The position numbers and the translations under genes were made by a program. Positions 13,962 through 22,218 of a DNA stretch of 64,000 nucleotides are shown one piece after another. The stretch is from Pseudomonadota bacterium (lineage in GTDB: Bacteria; Pseudomonadota; Gammaproteobacteria; Steroidobacterales; Steroidobacteraceae). The notes beneath the pieces are model-generated. The model was given only the letters and a program-made list of their open reading frames with translations, was not told the DNA's origin and did no database searches. The stretch is taken from contig JAJZDX010000014.1 of NCBI GenBank assembly GCA_021805865.1, positions 1 to 64,000 of the forward strand. Direction: 5' to 3'. Every line of letters starts with the position of its first letter. Within the stretch, counting starts at the first letter, position 1.

Positions 13962-16871
13962 ATGACCAGCCGAAGCAATCCACATACACGCCGCAGCCCG
14001 CGATGGTCGCTCGGCCTCGCCGTGGGCCTCTGCCTGCCTGTAATGGCCGGCGCGGCTCCGTACGCTCAGCGGCAGATCGTCCCGGCGCCCGTGAGAATCA
14101 CGGCGAGCAATCGCGCCCGCTACACCGGCGTTCTTCCGACCTGGCGCCGCGTCTCCCCCGTGGGGACCGTCATCAGCACGCCCAACTTCCCCACCAAGGT
14201 ACTGAGTGTCGGCGCGCACATCCTGGTTCTTGCCAACGGCGCCACCCCCTTTCAGACAGTGACCTGGTACAGCCCGGATTTGCAGCGGCAGACGCGCCTG
14301 GCCGCCTTCAGCAAGGAGGCACCGGCCAGAGCGACCGTGTCCGCGCCCGGCGGCGCCAGCGCATTGGCGCTCAATCCACGGCACACCGGCATCGGCGGCA
14401 CGGTCTATGCCACGGATCAGCCGCCGCAGGAGCGTGCTGCGGAGGCGGCGGCGACGGAGCGGGCGGAGGAGAACCCTCGCGCCATTCCCACGACAATCGT
14501 GTCGCACAGCGATTTGTTCCAGGGCCTGGCCGCCGGCCGCAACGGCATCGCCTATGCGACCGGGGGAGACTCGGACAAGGTGCTCGCCTTGAAGATGCAG
14601 GATGACAAAGTCCGGGTCGTGCGCCAGTACCTGCTGCAGTGGCAGAGGTTTCCGGGGACCCAGTACCCCTATACCTACCAGGGCGATCACGGACGGAAGC
14701 CCTATCATTTCTACCCCGATTCCGTGGCGGTGGGTCCGACCGGCCATCATCTCTATGTAACGGGAATGCTGGCCAACAGCCTGGCGCGCATCGACATCCG
14801 CAGCGGCAGGACCCGCTACGTCAACGTCGGCCCCTATCCGTTCGCGGTGATTCTGGCAGACGGCGGACGCCGCCTGGCGGTAAGCGACTGGGCGGGAAAC
14901 GGAGTCACGATCCTCAGCCGCCGCAATCTGAAGGTGCTGGGAACCGTCCCCACCGGCCCGGCGGTCGGGCCGCACACGGTGGCCGCCGGCGTCCATCCCA
15001 CCGCGATGACGAGTGCAGATCACGGACCGTACATCTGGGTCGCCGACGCCAATGACGATGCGTTGGTCGAAGTGAACACCCGGGCGCTCAAGGCGGTGCG
15101 CGTCATTGCCGACAACCCTTATCCCGGCGCACCGCCCGGCAGCTATCCCGACGCCCTGGCCGTGGCGGATGGGAATCTGTTCGTCGCCAATGCCGGCAAT
15201 GACGACGTTGCCGTATATGATTCCGCCACCGGCAGGCGGCTAGGCCTGATCCCGACGGGCTGGTACCCCAGTGCACTCACGGTCGCTCACCGCAGCCTCT
15301 ACGTTGTCGCGGCCAAGGGACTGGGGACCGGGCCGAATCTGCAGTGGCAGTACATCGGAAACATGATGCACGGCCTGCTGCAGAAGGTGCCATTGAGAGG
15401 CCTGTCGCAGCGCCTCCCGGCATGGACCCGCGATGCACTGAAAAACGACGAGTTCCTGCGCACGCAGCGGCGCACCCTGGCTCGGCGCAATGCGCGGACC
15501 AGCGCCTTTCTGCACCAGCACATCCATTACGCGGTCTTCATCCTGCGTGAGAACAAGACGTTCGATGAGGACATGGGAGACTACCGCCCGGCCGGGAAAT
15601 GGGCCAATCCGCACTTCGACCTCTATGGCCCGAAGGAGCTGCCCAATCTATACCACTGGGCGGCGCACGACGCCCTGTTCGCCAACTTCATGGCGGACGG
15701 CGAGGTGACCGCCCAGGGACACCAGTGGACGGACGGCGCGTCGGACTCGGACGTCGTGCAACGGCTCTGGCCCGAGTACTACTCCGGCCGCGGTCTCATC
15801 TGGAACGCCGGACCCGGCGGAACCGGCGCTTTGAGCCCCTCGGCGCCGGGCAGCCACGATCCTTTCGAATATGCCCGCAAGGGGCTCGGGGCCTTCACCA
15901 ATCCCTGGATCAGCTATCCCGAGCGTCTCTACCTGTTCAACAACCTGCTCGCCCATCACGTTTCCTTCGAGGACTTCGGCGAGAACCCGACACGCGCGAG
16001 GGACGGCGTCATCCGCAACGCACTGCTTGCCCACGTCGATGAGACCTATCCCGGCTGGGACCGGATGATTCGTGACACCGACCGGGTCGGCGCGGCCATC
16101 TCCTGGCTCAAAGCGCACCGCGGCAAGGCCTTCCCCCACTTCATTTTCATCTGGATCCCCGACGATCACACTGCGGGCCTGGATGCCTGCTATTACAGCC
16201 CCGATTACTACGTCGCCATCAATGATCATGCCACGGCTCAATTCCTCCACTATCTCTCCGGCACACCGCAGTGGCGCCACATGGTGGTCTTCCTGGACGA
16301 GGACGATGCGCAGAGCGGCGCCGACCACATTAACGCTCATCGCACGCTCGGCCTGGCCATGGGACCGTGGGTGAAGTCAGGCGACCTCGATACCCGACCT
16401 TTGTCTCAGGTGAACATCGTGCGCACCCTCGAGGCGGTGCTCGACCTGCCGGCCATGTCTCAATGGGATGCCAACGCGAAGATGATCTCCGGCATCTGGC
16501 GCGAGACGGCGCGCAAGGAGTCGATGCCGGTGCTGCCCATGCAGGTGCCGGTGCAGGTCAATGCCGGCAAGTGCAGCAATCGGCTGCTGTTGCGGCGCGA
16601 GGCCGGCGCGACCGGACATGCGCTGACGCCCCAATGGCTGAAGAATCACACCGACCCTCATGGCGCTGCAAGCGCGTCCATCCCCGCCGGTGAGCGATAC
16701 ACGCCGACCTCCATCTTGAAAGTGCCGGGACCGGAGCAGATGCGCCAGGAATGGATTGCGAGCAGAGGCAAGCGCAGCTACAGGAAGTTCCAACACTACC
16801 TGCGCGCTTACGCCGCTGCGCATGGCAACACGGTAGCCTCGTACGAGGCGAACGAGGGCCAGCTCCATTGA
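13962..16871 (+). CDS. Secreted beta-propeller / phosphoesterase fusion protein
   Basis: A 969-aa protein. Residues 1-32 form a signal peptide (LGLAVGLCLPVMAGAA). Residues ~40-480 are YVTN-like propeller repeats (PDSVAVGPTGHHLYVTGMLA; YPDALAVADGNLFVANAGND; YPSALTVAHRSLYVV). Residues ~520-850 are a phosphoesterase of the alkaline-phosphatase superfamily: FILRENKTFDEDMGDY near 525, NFMADGEVTAQGHQW, IPDDHTAGLD near 730 and VVFLDEDDAQSGADH near 780, with the acidic and His metal ligands expected. Such proteins act in the periplasm or outside the cell; the substrate (phosphodiester, phospholipid or phytate-like) is not evident. It stands alone with a strong terminator after it. Confidence 0.88.
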   Translation: MTSRSNPHTRRSPRWSLGLAVGLCLPVMAGAAPYAQRQIVPAPVRITASNRARYTGVLPTWRRVSPVGTVISTPNFPTKVLSVGAHILVLANGATPFQTVTWYSPDLQRQTRLAAFSKEAPARATVSAPGGASALALNPRHTGIGGTVYATDQPPQERAAEAAATERAEENPRAIPTTIVSHSDLFQGLAAGRNGIAYATGGDSDKVLALKMQDDKVRVVRQYLLQWQRFPGTQYPYTYQGDHGRKPYHFYPDSVAVGPTGHHLYVTGMLANSLARIDIRSGRTRYVNVGPYPFAVILADGGRRLAVSDWAGNGVTILSRRNLKVLGTVPTGPAVGPHTVAAGVHPTAMTSADHGPYIWVADANDDALVEVNTRALKAVRVIADNPYPGAPPGSYPDALAVADGNLFVANAGNDDVAVYDSATGRRLGLIPTGWYPSALTVAHRSLYVVAAKGLGTGPNLQWQYIGNMMHGLLQKVPLRGLSQRLPAWTRDALKNDEFLRTQRRTLARRNARTSAFLHQHIHYAVFILRENKTFDEDMGDYRPAGKWANPHFDLYGPKELPNLYHWAAHDALFANFMADGEVTAQGHQWTDGASDSDVVQRLWPEYYSGRGLIWNAGPGGTGALSPSAPGSHDPFEYARKGLGAFTNPWISYPERLYLFNNLLAHHVSFEDFGENPTRARDGVIRNALLAHVDETYPGWDRMIRDTDRVGAAISWLKAHRGKAFPHFIFIWIPDDHTAGLDACYYSPDYYVAINDHATAQFLHYLSGTPQWRHMVVFLDEDDAQSGADHINAHRTLGLAMGPWVKSGDLDTRPLSQVNIVRTLEAVLDLPAMSQWDANAKMISGIWRETARKESMPVLPMQVPVQVNAGKCSNRLLLRREAGATGHALTPQWLKNHTDPHGAASASIPAGERYTPTSILKVPGPEQMRQEWIASRGKRSYRKFQHYLRAYAAAHGNTVASYEANEGQLH

Positions 16872-16891
16872 CCCTGACTTGAGGTCCGCGA

Positions 16892-16929
16892 GGCGTATTC
16901 CGCGGCCATCCGTGACCGCGGAATACGCC
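16892..16929. terminator. Bidirectional terminator hairpin
   Basis: GGCGTATTCCGCGG, a 10-base loop, then CCGCGGAATACGCC: a perfect 14-bp stem between two convergent genes. It has no U-run but is placed where a shared terminator is expected. Confidence 0.75.
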
Positions 16930-16978
16930 GGAGCGTGAGCGGCCGTCGACCCGCCCTCAGCAGGCGCACGGCGGCCGC

Positions 16979-17860
16979 TCACCCGCCATCACGAGCGGCG
17001 GGCCGCCGCCCCCGCGCGCGTGCCGGACCTCGCGCTGCACGTACGATCTCACCGCACAGTCGCGCGGAGCTTGCAGCCACGATGGAAGTACGTTCCAGAA
17101 TCCGTCCGGTCTCTCCCTGCAGGTCACACACGACTCCGCCCGCCTCCCTCACGCACGGCACCACGGCCGCGATGTCCCAGGGCTTCATGAACGGATCCAC
17201 CGCTGCGTCCAGCGCGCCGCGGCACAGCAGGGCGTACTGAACACAGTCGCCGGCCATGCGCAGCCGGCCCACCGCGCGGGCGAGCCGGGCGACCTCGGCA
17301 CCGCCGGGCTTCGCGTACCAGCTGTGCTCCTTGACGCCGGTCATGCCCACTTTGGCCTGCGAGAGCGCCCGAGACGCCCCCACCCCCACCCGCCGAGGCC
17401 CGAGGCCGGCGCGCAGCCACCAGCACCCGTGGCCGGTGGCGGCATACGTCGTTTCCCCCAGGGCGGGCAAGTGGATGCAGCCGAGCACCGGCTCCCCATC
17501 GAGCACCAGTGACATCAGCGTCCCGAACATCGGGATGCCCAGAACGTAGGAGGCGGTGCCGTCGATAGGATCCACCAGCCAACAGCGTCCCCGCCCGCAC
17601 AGCACGCCACCGTACTCCTCCCCATAAACCGCATCGCCCGGCCAGGCCACCGCAAGGCACGCCCGCAGGATGTGCTCGGCACGCCTGTCGGCGCGGGTCA
17701 CTTCGCTGCCGTCGGACTTGCCGCTGGCGCGGACCCGGTGCAGCCCATGCAGGATGATGTCATCGGATGCCCGCAACGCGGCAAACAGAGCCGTCATCGA
17801 GGCCTGGAACTCCCGGCGGGAGAGGCGTGGCGCCTTGGCAGCCGCGCGGCGGACCCTCAT
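16979..17860 (-). CDS. Inositol-monophosphatase-family phosphatase
   Basis: A 293-aa member of the IMPase superfamily (Mg2+-dependent, Li+-sensitive phosphatases including histidinol-phosphatase HisN). The metal-binding motifs are GEEYGG at 80-85, DPIDGTASY from 97, and KPWDIAAVVPCVREAGG near 223. The C-terminus carries an Arg/Ala-rich tail. It is the last gene of a tightly overlapped series (4-nt overlap with phnN), so it may dephosphorylate a sugar phosphate related to phosphonate breakdown. The specificity is inferred from context; HisN or a generic sugar phosphatase is equally possible. Confidence 0.85.
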   Translation of the reverse strand: MRVRRAAAKAPRLSRREFQASMTALFAALRASDDIILHGLHRVRASGKSDGSEVTRADRRAEHILRACLAVAWPGDAVYGEEYGGVLCGRGRCWLVDPIDGTASYVLGIPMFGTLMSLVLDGEPVLGCIHLPALGETTYAATGHGCWWLRAGLGPRRVGVGASRALSQAKVGMTGVKEHSWYAKPGGAEVARLARAVGRLRMAGDCVQYALLCRGALDAAVDPFMKPWDIAAVVPCVREAGGVVCDLQGETGRILERTSIVAASSARLCGEIVRAARGPARARGRRPAARDGG

Positions 17861-18411
17861 CGGTGCAGCCCGAATGCCGCGAGCAGGCGCAGGCCGGCGC
17901 GCTCCGGCGTATCGTCGTTGAGAACCTCGGCGTCGACATCCACAGGAGACAGCTGCGAGTTGCGCGTCAATCGCGTGTCGATCATGTCAGAACTCTCCCG
18001 ACCTCGGGCCAGCAGGCGCTGGCGCAGCAGCTCCGGGGGCGTGCTCAGGTGCACGGCAAACAGGTCCGGATACAGCCGCCGCGTCTGCTGCAGCTGTGCC
18101 CGCGAGCCGTTGACCACGACTCTCAGGCCATCGGCCAGCGGGACCAGCTCTTCGCGGCGGATGCCATACCGCAGGCCGTTCGCCTCCCAGTGCAGCGCGA
18201 ATGCGCCGGCCCGGAGCAACGCGGCGAACTCCTCGGGCGTCACGGCCTCATGAGTCTCGGCGGGATCATCGGCCGCGCGGGTGATGGTGCGCCGCGCGAT
18301 ACGCAGCTGCGCCGGCTGCGGCTGATGCCGGGCCAGCCAGCGCAATACGGTATCCTTTCCCGCCCCTGAAGGCCCGATCAGGTAGATCAGCCGGCCGCGA
18401 CGCACGCTCAT
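17857..18411 (-). CDS. phnN: Ribose 1,5-bisphosphate phosphokinase PhnN
   Basis: A 184-aa guanylate-kinase-like P-loop protein, the usual length for PhnN. The Walker A is GPSGAGKDT at 13-21. ARRTITRAADDPAETHEAVT is the characteristic Arg-Thr-x-Thr-Arg block, followed by LHWEANGLRYGI. PhnN phosphorylates ribose 1,5-bisphosphate to PRPP at the end of the C-P lyase pathway. It overlaps the DUF1045 gene upstream and the IMPase gene downstream by 4 nt each. The gene looks intact although the adjacent phnF and phnG are damaged. Confidence 0.92.
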   Translation of the reverse strand: MSVRRGRLIYLIGPSGAGKDTVLRWLARHQPQPAQLRIARRTITRAADDPAETHEAVTPEEFAALLRAGAFALHWEANGLRYGIRREELVPLADGLRVVVNGSRAQLQQTRRLYPDLFAVHLSTPPELLRQRLLARGRESSDMIDTRLTRNSQLSPVDVDAEVLNDDTPERAGLRLLAAFGLHR

Positions 18412-19160
18412 CGCGCACAGTGCCCCATCCCCGTCAGCGGCACCCGCGCGACCCGGCGCAGGGGCGCGCCGACCGCGGGCTCGACGAACAGGGAAAGCGC
18501 ATCAAACCTCAGCGGCTGCGGCAGCCCCCCGAAGCAGGCGGCGCCATGCTCGAGCGGCGCGGCCGGTTGCAACGGGGACAATGTGTCGATCCGCCCGGCC
18601 AGGGTCATGTGAAAGCGAAAGTCCTCGAACACGTATGGGTATCCCCAGGCGCGCAACGGCGCGTGCTGGCGGGCGCTCAACCCGTGGCTGTCGTAGCGTG
18701 CGGGCTCGGCAGGCAGAAGCGGCGCGGCCAGGGGCTGCAAAGCGCTGACACACGCGCGCTCCAGCGCCTGCAGCGGCGGGCAGGAGTGTTGCGGCTGCAA
18801 CGCGATGAAGCCGTCGAGCCACTGCGCGTGCAGCGCCGGCAGCTCGAAGGCCGGAAAGCCGGCGGCCAGCGTGCGCAACGCCTCCAGCAGGCCGGCTGCG
18901 GCGCACGAGCTCGACAGTCGCATCGGTGCACGCAGCGTCGCGTGCCACCCACAGCGGCGCGGCGCCGCCGTAAGCCGAGACCACTCCTCGGGGCTGCAGC
19001 CGACGAAATGCCGCGGCGGCTCGACGGCCGCGCCATCGGCGTCGCGCCCGAGCCAGCGCGCGCCGGCACGGGCCCAGGGCGAATCCGCGGCCGGCGCGAA
19101 GTACAGCGCCCAGCGATGGACCGCAGGGGCGAGCGCGCGCAGCGCCAGTGACTCAGCCAT
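18408..19160 (-). CDS. DUF1045 protein, phosphonate-associated 2H phosphoesterase-like
   Basis: A 250-aa protein of the DUF1045 family, found almost only in phosphonate-utilisation operons. The start is ATG 19160; the longer frame upstream lies antisense-like across phnF and is Arg/Cys noise. It has the two His-x-Thr motifs of the 2H phosphoesterase fold, HATLRAPMRL and FHMTLAGR, plus the YDSHGLSARQHAPLRAWGYP block. A role as a cyclic phosphodiesterase acting on the cyclic ribose phosphate made by C-P lyase is plausible but inferred. It overlaps the phnF remnant by 8 nt and phnN by 4 nt. Confidence 0.85.
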   Translation of the reverse strand: MAESLALRALAPAVHRWALYFAPAADSPWARAGARWLGRDADGAAVEPPRHFVGCSPEEWSRLTAAPRRCGWHATLRAPMRLSSSCAAAGLLEALRTLAAGFPAFELPALHAQWLDGFIALQPQHSCPPLQALERACVSALQPLAAPLLPAEPARYDSHGLSARQHAPLRAWGYPYVFEDFRFHMTLAGRIDTLSPLQPAAPLEHGAACFGGLPQPLRFDALSLFVEPAVGAPLRRVARVPLTGMGHCAR

Positions 19161-19518
19161 CCGCATACACCCGCAACCCGAGGCGATCGCCGGCGAAACA
19201 GGTCGTCGCGCACTCCACCGCGACGCCGTTGGCACCCTCGTTGACACTCTGCACCCGCAGCGCCGGCCGACAGGCGGGCTGTGCCAGCAGCGCGGCGATC
19301 TCAGGCGGAGGCAGCACCGCGGTGATACGGCTGTCACGCCGCACGTAGTCCGGCACACCGAGCGCGGCAAGCGCCCGCGTGATCGAGCCGGATTCGGCCA
19401 CCAGCCGCTCTCCGGGAGAGTACGCGCCGCTCGCGATGCCCTCGGTGAGTTCCCCGGCGATCCGCGACCGGACACAGTCTCGCCCGGTGGAGGCAAAGGT
19501 CTCACGGCCGTCGGTCAT
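19153..19518 (-). pseudogene. phnF: phnF regulator with a large internal in-frame deletion
   Basis: The 121-residue frame joins two ends of a GntR/HutC-type PhnF. The start of the winged helix (RIAGELTEGIASGAYSPGER) runs straight into the end of the UTRA ligand domain (GSITRALAALGVPDYVRRDS, then VECATTCFAGDRLGL). Roughly 120 residues are missing, including the DNA-recognition helix and most of the effector pocket. A normal PhnF is about 240 aa. The frame is maintained, so a short protein may be made, but it should not bind DNA. It sits at the head of the DUF1045-phnN-IMPase series. Confidence 0.8.
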
Positions 19519-19526
19519 GGTCGATC

Positions 19527-19886
19527 ATGGCTGTCATGAAAGGGACACATGTCCGCCCTACGCTGCGCCGATCACCCCAGGTTGTCTATACAACGATAGA
19601 TATCACGGGCCTGTTGCCATACGCTGGCACCTCCGCGGACTCCGCGGTCGCGCCCCGCCGGGCGTGGATTCGCCTGCTCAGCCGCGCGCCCCTCGAGATG
19701 CTCGAGGCGGCCCTGGCCGCTCTGGCCGGCCCGCATCCGCAATGGCTGCGCCGGCCCGAGACCGGGCTGGTGATGGTGCAGGGCCGCATCGGCGGCAGCG
19801 GCGCGCACTTCAATCTTGGCGAAGTCACCGTGACCCGCTGTGTGTTGCGTCCGGATCCGGCGCTGCTCGCCGCGGACACAGGCTAA
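19527..19886 (+). pseudogene. phnG: phnG, C-terminally truncated C-P lyase subunit
   Basis: The frame carries the core of PhnG: RRAWIRLLSRAPLEMLEAAL, then WLRRPETGLVMVQGRIGGSG and FNLGEVTVTRC. PhnG is a subunit of the PhnGHIJ C-P lyase core and is usually about 150 aa. Here the sequence diverges right after VTRC, loses the terminal G-x-x-Y-V-x-G-R-D region and stops, and phnH-phnM do not follow. The true start is uncertain: an ATG at 19527 would place the operator inside the gene, so initiation near 19612 is as likely. Divergent from phnF. Confidence 0.75.
19582..19593. promoter_or_regulatory. GntR/HutC-type operator between phnF and phnG
   Basis: TTGTCTATACAA, a dyad whose core GTCTATAC resembles the core I recall for PhnF-type regulators (TGGTCTATACCA; two symmetric differences). 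Its place between the divergent phnF and phnG remnants supports the assignment. The regulator that would read it is now defective. Confidence 0.55.
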
Positions 19887-19954
19887 GCCGCTCAGCCGCT
19901 CGCGGCACACCCGGTATCCGAGGAGTCCTGAAGGGGAAGGTTGCACGCGCAAGG

Positions 19955-20379
19955 CAGGCCCGTCGCACGGCTTCCCGCTCGACAGCTGCTTTGCGATGTA
20001 CCGCACCTTGTTCGGCGAAGCGTATCAGTTCACCGATGACTTCCAGGATCTGGCGCGTTACTACGCGGCGTATTGCAGGCTGATCGAGCACTGGCGCGAG
20101 GCATTCGGCGAATCGATCCATGAAGTCCACCATGAGGAGCTCGTGAGCGATCCGGTCCGCGCCGGGGCCGCGCTCGCTCGGGCCTGCGGCCTTCCATGGC
20201 ACGACTGCGCCGTCGAGGTCGAGAGGAATGCCGCCGTTTGCCTCACCCAGAGCGCAGCGCAGGCTCGCAGGCCCATCTACCGATCCTCCTCGGGCCATTG
20301 GCGCCCCTATCGCACCCACCTCGAGCCGCTGATTGAAGCATTGAGCCGCCATGGCGTGAGGCTCGCAGAGCTCGAGTGA
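19955..20379 (+). pseudogene. Sulfotransferase C-terminal fragment
   Basis: Reads GFPLDSCFAMYRTLFGEAYQ, then DDFQDLARYYAAYCRLIEHW, REAFGESIHEVHHEELVSDP and AQARRPIYRSSSGHWRPY to a stop: the 3'-phosphate-binding and C-terminal part of a PAPS sulfotransferase. The N-terminal P-loop-like PAPS motif (G-x-P-R-x-G-S-T) is absent. It begins within ~70 bp of the truncated phnG, so a single deletion or recombination may have joined the two. The closest match in this window is the C-terminal half of the TPR-sulfotransferase at 31.5 kb. Confidence 0.75.
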
Positions 20380-20920
20380 ATCGGGCGAAGCCCTCACCGG
20401 TGCGGGCGCGGGAGCGCACCCGGGGAATGCGGCGCGGACTGCGGAGCGGTGACCTGCGCCCCTCGAAGGACCCGGAGGGGAGAGGCGGGCGGCCGCTTGA
20501 ATATGTATTCATATTTCAATGACTTGCAATTCACACTCCCTCCCCGGTTTCGGCCCGGGCCGAGACCGGGCCATGCCCGGCACCTGTGCACCGACGAGAG
20601 ACGGGGGCAAATTGCCGCACTGCCTCGCGCCCCGGTCACACGCGCCATGCTCGCGGTCGGTCTCTGTCCCGGTCGGCGCCGTACGAGCATCCGTCCTGGT
20701 CCACCCGAAGCTGAGAGGATCACTGCTGCAGCGTGGCGCCTGCCCGGACGCGGGCAACGCCGCTCACGTCCGTGAATGTCCGAAGTCGCGGGCCGAGCAC
20801 ATGAGTTGCCGCATGAGCCGCCCGGGCAGGAATTCAACACGATCGAGCTCCCCCGTCGAAGGCGTCCCGTGAACGCCGGCTAGATCATTTCGGCTGTCAA
20901 TCTGTCATAATCACCCGCAA
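20380..20920. other. Intergenic stretch with a small AT-rich dyad
   Basis: No accepted gene. TGAATA-TG-TATTCA forms a perfect 6-bp dyad near 20500 in an AT-rich patch, and the sequence then returns to GC-rich. The downstream end holds the promoter candidate for the L,D-transpeptidase gene. Confidence 0.4.
20906..20911 (+). promoter_or_regulatory. Candidate -10 box of the L,D-transpeptidase gene
   Basis: CATAAT lies 9 nt before the ATG, with a poor -35 17 nt further up. No Shine-Dalgarno is present between it and the ATG. If used, the transcript would be leaderless or nearly so. Confidence 0.35.
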
Positions 20921-22144
20921 ATGAAACGCACCCAATCCCGCTCCCCCGGCGCTCTCCATCTGTCTCTGGCTGCACTCGGTCTTTGCATGACCTTCTCTTG
21001 CGCGGCTGTGGCATCGCAAGCTGCGATGCCAGACACGTCTGCGGCCAAGCTGCCGGCACCGGTGCAAACCGAGCGCTTCGTGCTCAAGCCCGGCCAGACC
21101 GTGATCGGGCGGGTGCAGATGGTGCGGCTCAAGCCACACCAGGTGTTGGACGATGTCGCACGACTGTTCGACGTCGGCTATGACTCGATCAAGCACGCCA
21201 ACCCCAAGGTCAACCCATGGCTCGCCCCGGCCGGCACCCGGGTGATCGCGCCGACGCAGTTCATTCTGCCCGATGCCCCCCACGTGGGCATCGTGGTCAA
21301 CATCGCCGCGATGCGGCTCTTCTACTTTCCGCCGCACAAGCCGGGGCAGCCGCAGGTCGTCATCACGCATCCGGTCGGGATCGGGAGGCTTGGCCACCCC
21401 ACCCCGACGATGGAGACACGCGTCACCTGGCACCAGGCCCATCCCGAATGGATCGTCCCGCGCTCGATCCTCACCTCGCATGCCCGCAGGGGCACGCCGC
21501 TGCCGCAAGTGGTCGCGGCTGGACCGAACAATCCGCTCGGCAATTACGCGCTGCACCTGGCCTATCCCGAAATCCTCATCCACGGAACCGACAGGCCCGC
21601 CGGCGTGGGGCGGCGCGTCAGCCACGGCTGCATCCACCTGTATCCGGAGGACATCAAGCAGCTCTTCAAGATGGTGCCGAACGGCACACCGGTGCGGGTG
21701 GTCAATCAACCTTTCCTGTTCGGCTGGAAGAACGGGCGGCTGTACATGCAGGCTTATGGCGCGCTGCAGGATGACAAGCGGCCCTGGAAGACCGACCCGC
21801 TTCTGCTCGGTCACATGTTGACGGCCAGCCTGGTCAAGGACCTGGCACAGGCTCACCAGAGGATCGATTGGCCGCGCGTACGCGCTCTGCTCGCCGACCC
21901 GAAGGTCGTCCCGCTTCCGGTCTCCGGATCCGGCCTGACCGGTAACGGGGTACAGGCCACGCTCGTGCAGAACCGCTTGCCCAAAGGCTCGGCCTGGAAC
22001 GGCAAGACCCATCTGCCGCTCACCGCGGCACAGTTCCGCCTCATCATGGCCCAGATCGACTCCTCCAGGCACCCGAAGTCGGCTGAGGAGGGGGACCGCC
22101 CCGGACGCCTACACGCCTCCGGACCGTCGCGGCCGACGGGGTAA
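20921..22144 (+). CDS. L,D-transpeptidase, YkuD domain, periplasmic
   Basis: A 407-aa protein with a signal peptide (LHLSLAALGLCMTFSCAAVA), a LysM-like segment at ~60-110 (LDDVARLFDVGYDSIKHANP, then VNPWLAPAGTRVIAP) and a YkuD catalytic domain at ~125-265. The active site is YPEILIHGTDRPAGVGRRVS followed by HGCIHL, with the Cys near residue 237. The family cross-links peptidoglycan or attaches lipoproteins (ErfK/YbiS/YcfS type). The C-terminal ~130 residues extend past the catalytic domain, as in some ErfK-like members. No operon partners. Confidence 0.92.
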   Translation: MKRTQSRSPGALHLSLAALGLCMTFSCAAVASQAAMPDTSAAKLPAPVQTERFVLKPGQTVIGRVQMVRLKPHQVLDDVARLFDVGYDSIKHANPKVNPWLAPAGTRVIAPTQFILPDAPHVGIVVNIAAMRLFYFPPHKPGQPQVVITHPVGIGRLGHPTPTMETRVTWHQAHPEWIVPRSILTSHARRGTPLPQVVAAGPNNPLGNYALHLAYPEILIHGTDRPAGVGRRVSHGCIHLYPEDIKQLFKMVPNGTPVRVVNQPFLFGWKNGRLYMQAYGALQDDKRPWKTDPLLLGHMLTASLVKDLAQAHQRIDWPRVRALLADPKVVPLPVSGSGLTGNGVQATLVQNRLPKGSAWNGKTHLPLTAAQFRLIMAQIDSSRHPKSAEEGDRPGRLHASGPSRPTG

Positions 22145-22218
22145 GGGACAACCCCGCGCTGACGCGGCGTTCGGGCAGGCAAGGGGACTCGTGGGCCGGG
22201 CCGGCTGAAGGGCGAAGG

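Noticed and set aside
19527-19581. The first ~18 codons of the annotated phnG frame as real coding sequence
   Set aside because: A regulatory dyad follows at once and PhnG similarity begins only near 19660, so these codons are probably promoter region.
22155-22168. Short hairpin CCGCG-CTGA-CGCGG between convergent genes
   Set aside because: Only a 5-bp stem with no U-run, too weak to call a terminator with confidence.
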